Positions 62,146 to 64,000 of a stretch of DNA of 64,000 nucleotides are shown in pieces. The stretch spans positions 20,768,100-20,832,099 of the forward strand of contig CANTUZ010000025.1 in assembly GCA_947846985.1 (NCBI GenBank). The letters run 5' to 3'. Within the stretch, counting starts at the first letter, position 1. Every line of letters starts with the position of its first letter. This DNA is from Fratercula arctica. Taxonomy: Eukaryota; Chordata; Aves; Charadriiformes; Alcidae. The translations under genes were made by a program, and so were the position numbers. The notes under the pieces were generated by a model, which ran no database searches, was not told the DNA's origin, and saw nothing but the letters and a program-made list of their open reading frames with translations.

Positions 62146-64000
62146 CTGTTGCTACTAAATGAGGTAATGTAAATGCTGATCTTCCTGACTTCTACACAGA
62201 GGAAGTGTTCAGTAGTAAAACAGACTTTTGAATAAGTCACTTGTCTGGGATGAACTCTGCTTCTTGTGACTTCTTTGAGAGAAAGGAACGTTATGGGCCT
62301 GTGGGTCTTAATTTCTCCACCTTGAATATCTCTAAAATATATTTAGGTGGTCACGTCATGTTGTCTTTTACTTTAAAACAAACAAACAAACAAAAAACAA
62401 CAAAAAAAAACCCCACCAAAGTTTTAGTTCGGTTTGGCAAAGGGTGATGTCTTCAGTATCATGATACATTCCCAAAAGGGACTCATGTAGCTATGCTCCT
62501 GTGCCGGCTTTAATTTATTAGATATTAGGCTTATTGTTTTCAGAAATATCTCCTACCACATGTATTAATCTTCTGACTAACTTTTCCTTCCTACAAATTA
62601 GTGTGATCATACTTTGGAGACAATATACTGATTTATTTTCTGGCAAAAGAAATGAAACTTCCTTTCACAAACACAGCAGAAAAGGATATATTTTGCAGAG
62701 AAACTTTGATTGAAAGCATGTATTTGATTAACAACATAAGTGCTTACTAGGCTATTTCATATGCTTCTCGAGGGACAACTGTAGCTTATTAGTGTGGTAA
62801 AGACTGATAAAGCGGGGGACTGTAGTAAAGGCTGTTGGATTAGTAGATGTACACTTCATTTTTTTAAAGCTGTGTCACAACTTTATGGCCCACTTGATAG
62901 TTTTGCAACTAATTGAAATTAAACTTGGTTTGACACTAGTACTGTACTTTTGCACCCTTTAACTTAATTTTCAGGTTTCTAGTTGCTAGTATTAATAGTT
63001 TTATTATACTATGAACAAGGCTGCCTCTTATCTGATAAACATTTTGAAAAGGAATGTAGCATTTTATCTTCATGGTTTCTTGGTATATTCATGACACTGG
63101 AAATCTTTTTTTTGGGAAATGCAGTTGAATTATATAATCTGACATAAATTCTGCTTGACATTAACTATTCATCTGGTGTAACTATGGATGAGTATAATCT
63201 CTTAACCCAAGCTTATTCTGCGGAATAAATTGTCAATTTGTGTTTGGTCAAGCTCTAAAGCAAACATAATAATAATTAATGTTTATACTGTATGAAAGGT
63301 TAATGTGTAGGGTGATGCACTGCAGTTGAATTGATGAGTAATTCTTGGGTGAGATCAGCACTGTGGGGGACAGAGGCTGAGAAATGGCAGTTGCTACATC
63401 CGACTTTGGCCTAGCTTCTGCCCTGTCTGTGGCAAGGGTGTTTTGCTGAGCTCGATTTGAAATTGGGTGAGGAAAGATCTGAGGAGCACCAATTCCAGCT
63501 TCATACTTGCACAAATCACTCTTACCAGATGCAGTTAATTTTAAAATAAATTGCAGTAGCTTACTTGTTAAGTCTATGAACTTGATGTTGTATTTCTTTT
63601 CTCAGTCCTTCAGGTGCCTCTATTAATACAGTGATGAAGAATGCATTGTAAGAACCTGAGCAAAATAGTTGTCAGCCTGACAATGGAAGGAGCTCCAGAC
63701 AAAGGCTTTTAAAATGCTAAGTGAATCTTGGTCATAACTGAGAAGACCAAGCAGTCACAGTGGTTTTGAGTTGTTTTTGAAGGTATTGTTTAAAAGAGTA
63801 TATGGAAGGGCAGAAAGGAATAGGGAGAAATGTAGGGAGAGGGAGTTGCAACTTAAATATTTAAAGTCTTGTCACTTAAGCAAAAGAGCAGTCTGTGGCA
63901 TAGATCTTCCTTGTCTCAAGTCTTATGCCTAGTTACTAATAACTTGCTGATGACAAGGACTTTAGACCAGACAGAGACTCAAGGGGGTTGGTGGAAAAGG
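62146..64000. other. Unique flank to window end
   Basis: AT-rich DNA with an (AAAC)n-like run near 62378-62410. No gene recognised on either strand; the 88-codon minus frame at 63514-63248 has no similarity I know. Confidence 0.45.

Noticed and set aside
1..64000. CRISPR arrays, tRNA or rRNA genes, bacterial-type operons
   Set aside because: None seen; tandem repeats present are the minisatellite, LTR repeats and one 31-bp triplicate, and tRNA-like matches are only the retroviral primer sites.

Overview
The window looks like bird genomic DNA. It holds CR1 LINE copies whose 3' ends carry the typical ATTCTATG-type repeats, avian-style class III (ERVL-like) LTRs, several other endogenous retroviruses (ERVs), and three exons that read as the host gene SLC38A9 (lysosomal amino-acid transporter and arginine sensor), all on the + strand. 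SLC38A9 is Z-linked in chicken as far as I know. The retroelement density here, and the absence of the gene's middle exons between 20433 and 57564, suggest a decaying W-linked copy; this is inference. No bacterial-type genes, RNA genes or CRISPR arrays were seen. Almost every open reading frame is a retroelement relic.

Layout. 1-687: 5' end of an ERVL-like provirus (minus; Lys1,2-type primer-binding site, PBS) running off the left edge. 688-4285: no recognised gene. 4286-9345: a class I-like provirus relic (minus) with gag, protease, RT start and env, interrupted by an LTR and a CR1. 9686-13390: ERVL-like LTRs around a 2.16-kb lysine-codon minisatellite. 13554-17290: a second class I-like relic (LTR, env, integrase; minus) hit by ERVL-like LTRs. 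17337-18133: CR1 plus LTR. 20311-20433: SLC38A9 exon. 20889-34770: a nest in which an ERVL-like provirus (minus) has its integrase split by a CR1 and its 3' LTR split by a young provirus, 'ERV-1' (20972-27693), and is joined to an inverted ERVL integrase and LTR. 35458-36357: an internally deleted provirus with a tRNA-Ser PBS. 39621-44754: an ERVL-like solo LTR split by CR1 and ERVL pieces. 45179-48655: two CR1s, one with a 739-codon ORF. 49482-55085: provirus 'ERV-2' (minus, initiator-Met PBS). 56341-57052: CR1. 57564-60206: the last two SLC38A9 exons with a solo LTR in the intron between them. 60207-64000: 3' UTR and flank.

The most unusual content is the ERV-1/ERV-2 pair. Both carry the same scrambled core: gag, a spacer, a truncated U3 of one family, an env TM piece, a second promoter relic, and an integrase piece lying downstream of env. 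ERV-2 has this core between 386/387-bp LTRs with an initiator-Met PBS. ERV-1 has the same core, ending inside ERV-2's own U3, between 346-bp LTRs with a Lys3 PBS and a different gag start and env TM end. ERV-1's two LTRs look identical and it has a perfect 6-bp target duplication. So a heavily rearranged, coding-defective element appears to have been copied and inserted recently, presumably with proteins supplied in trans.
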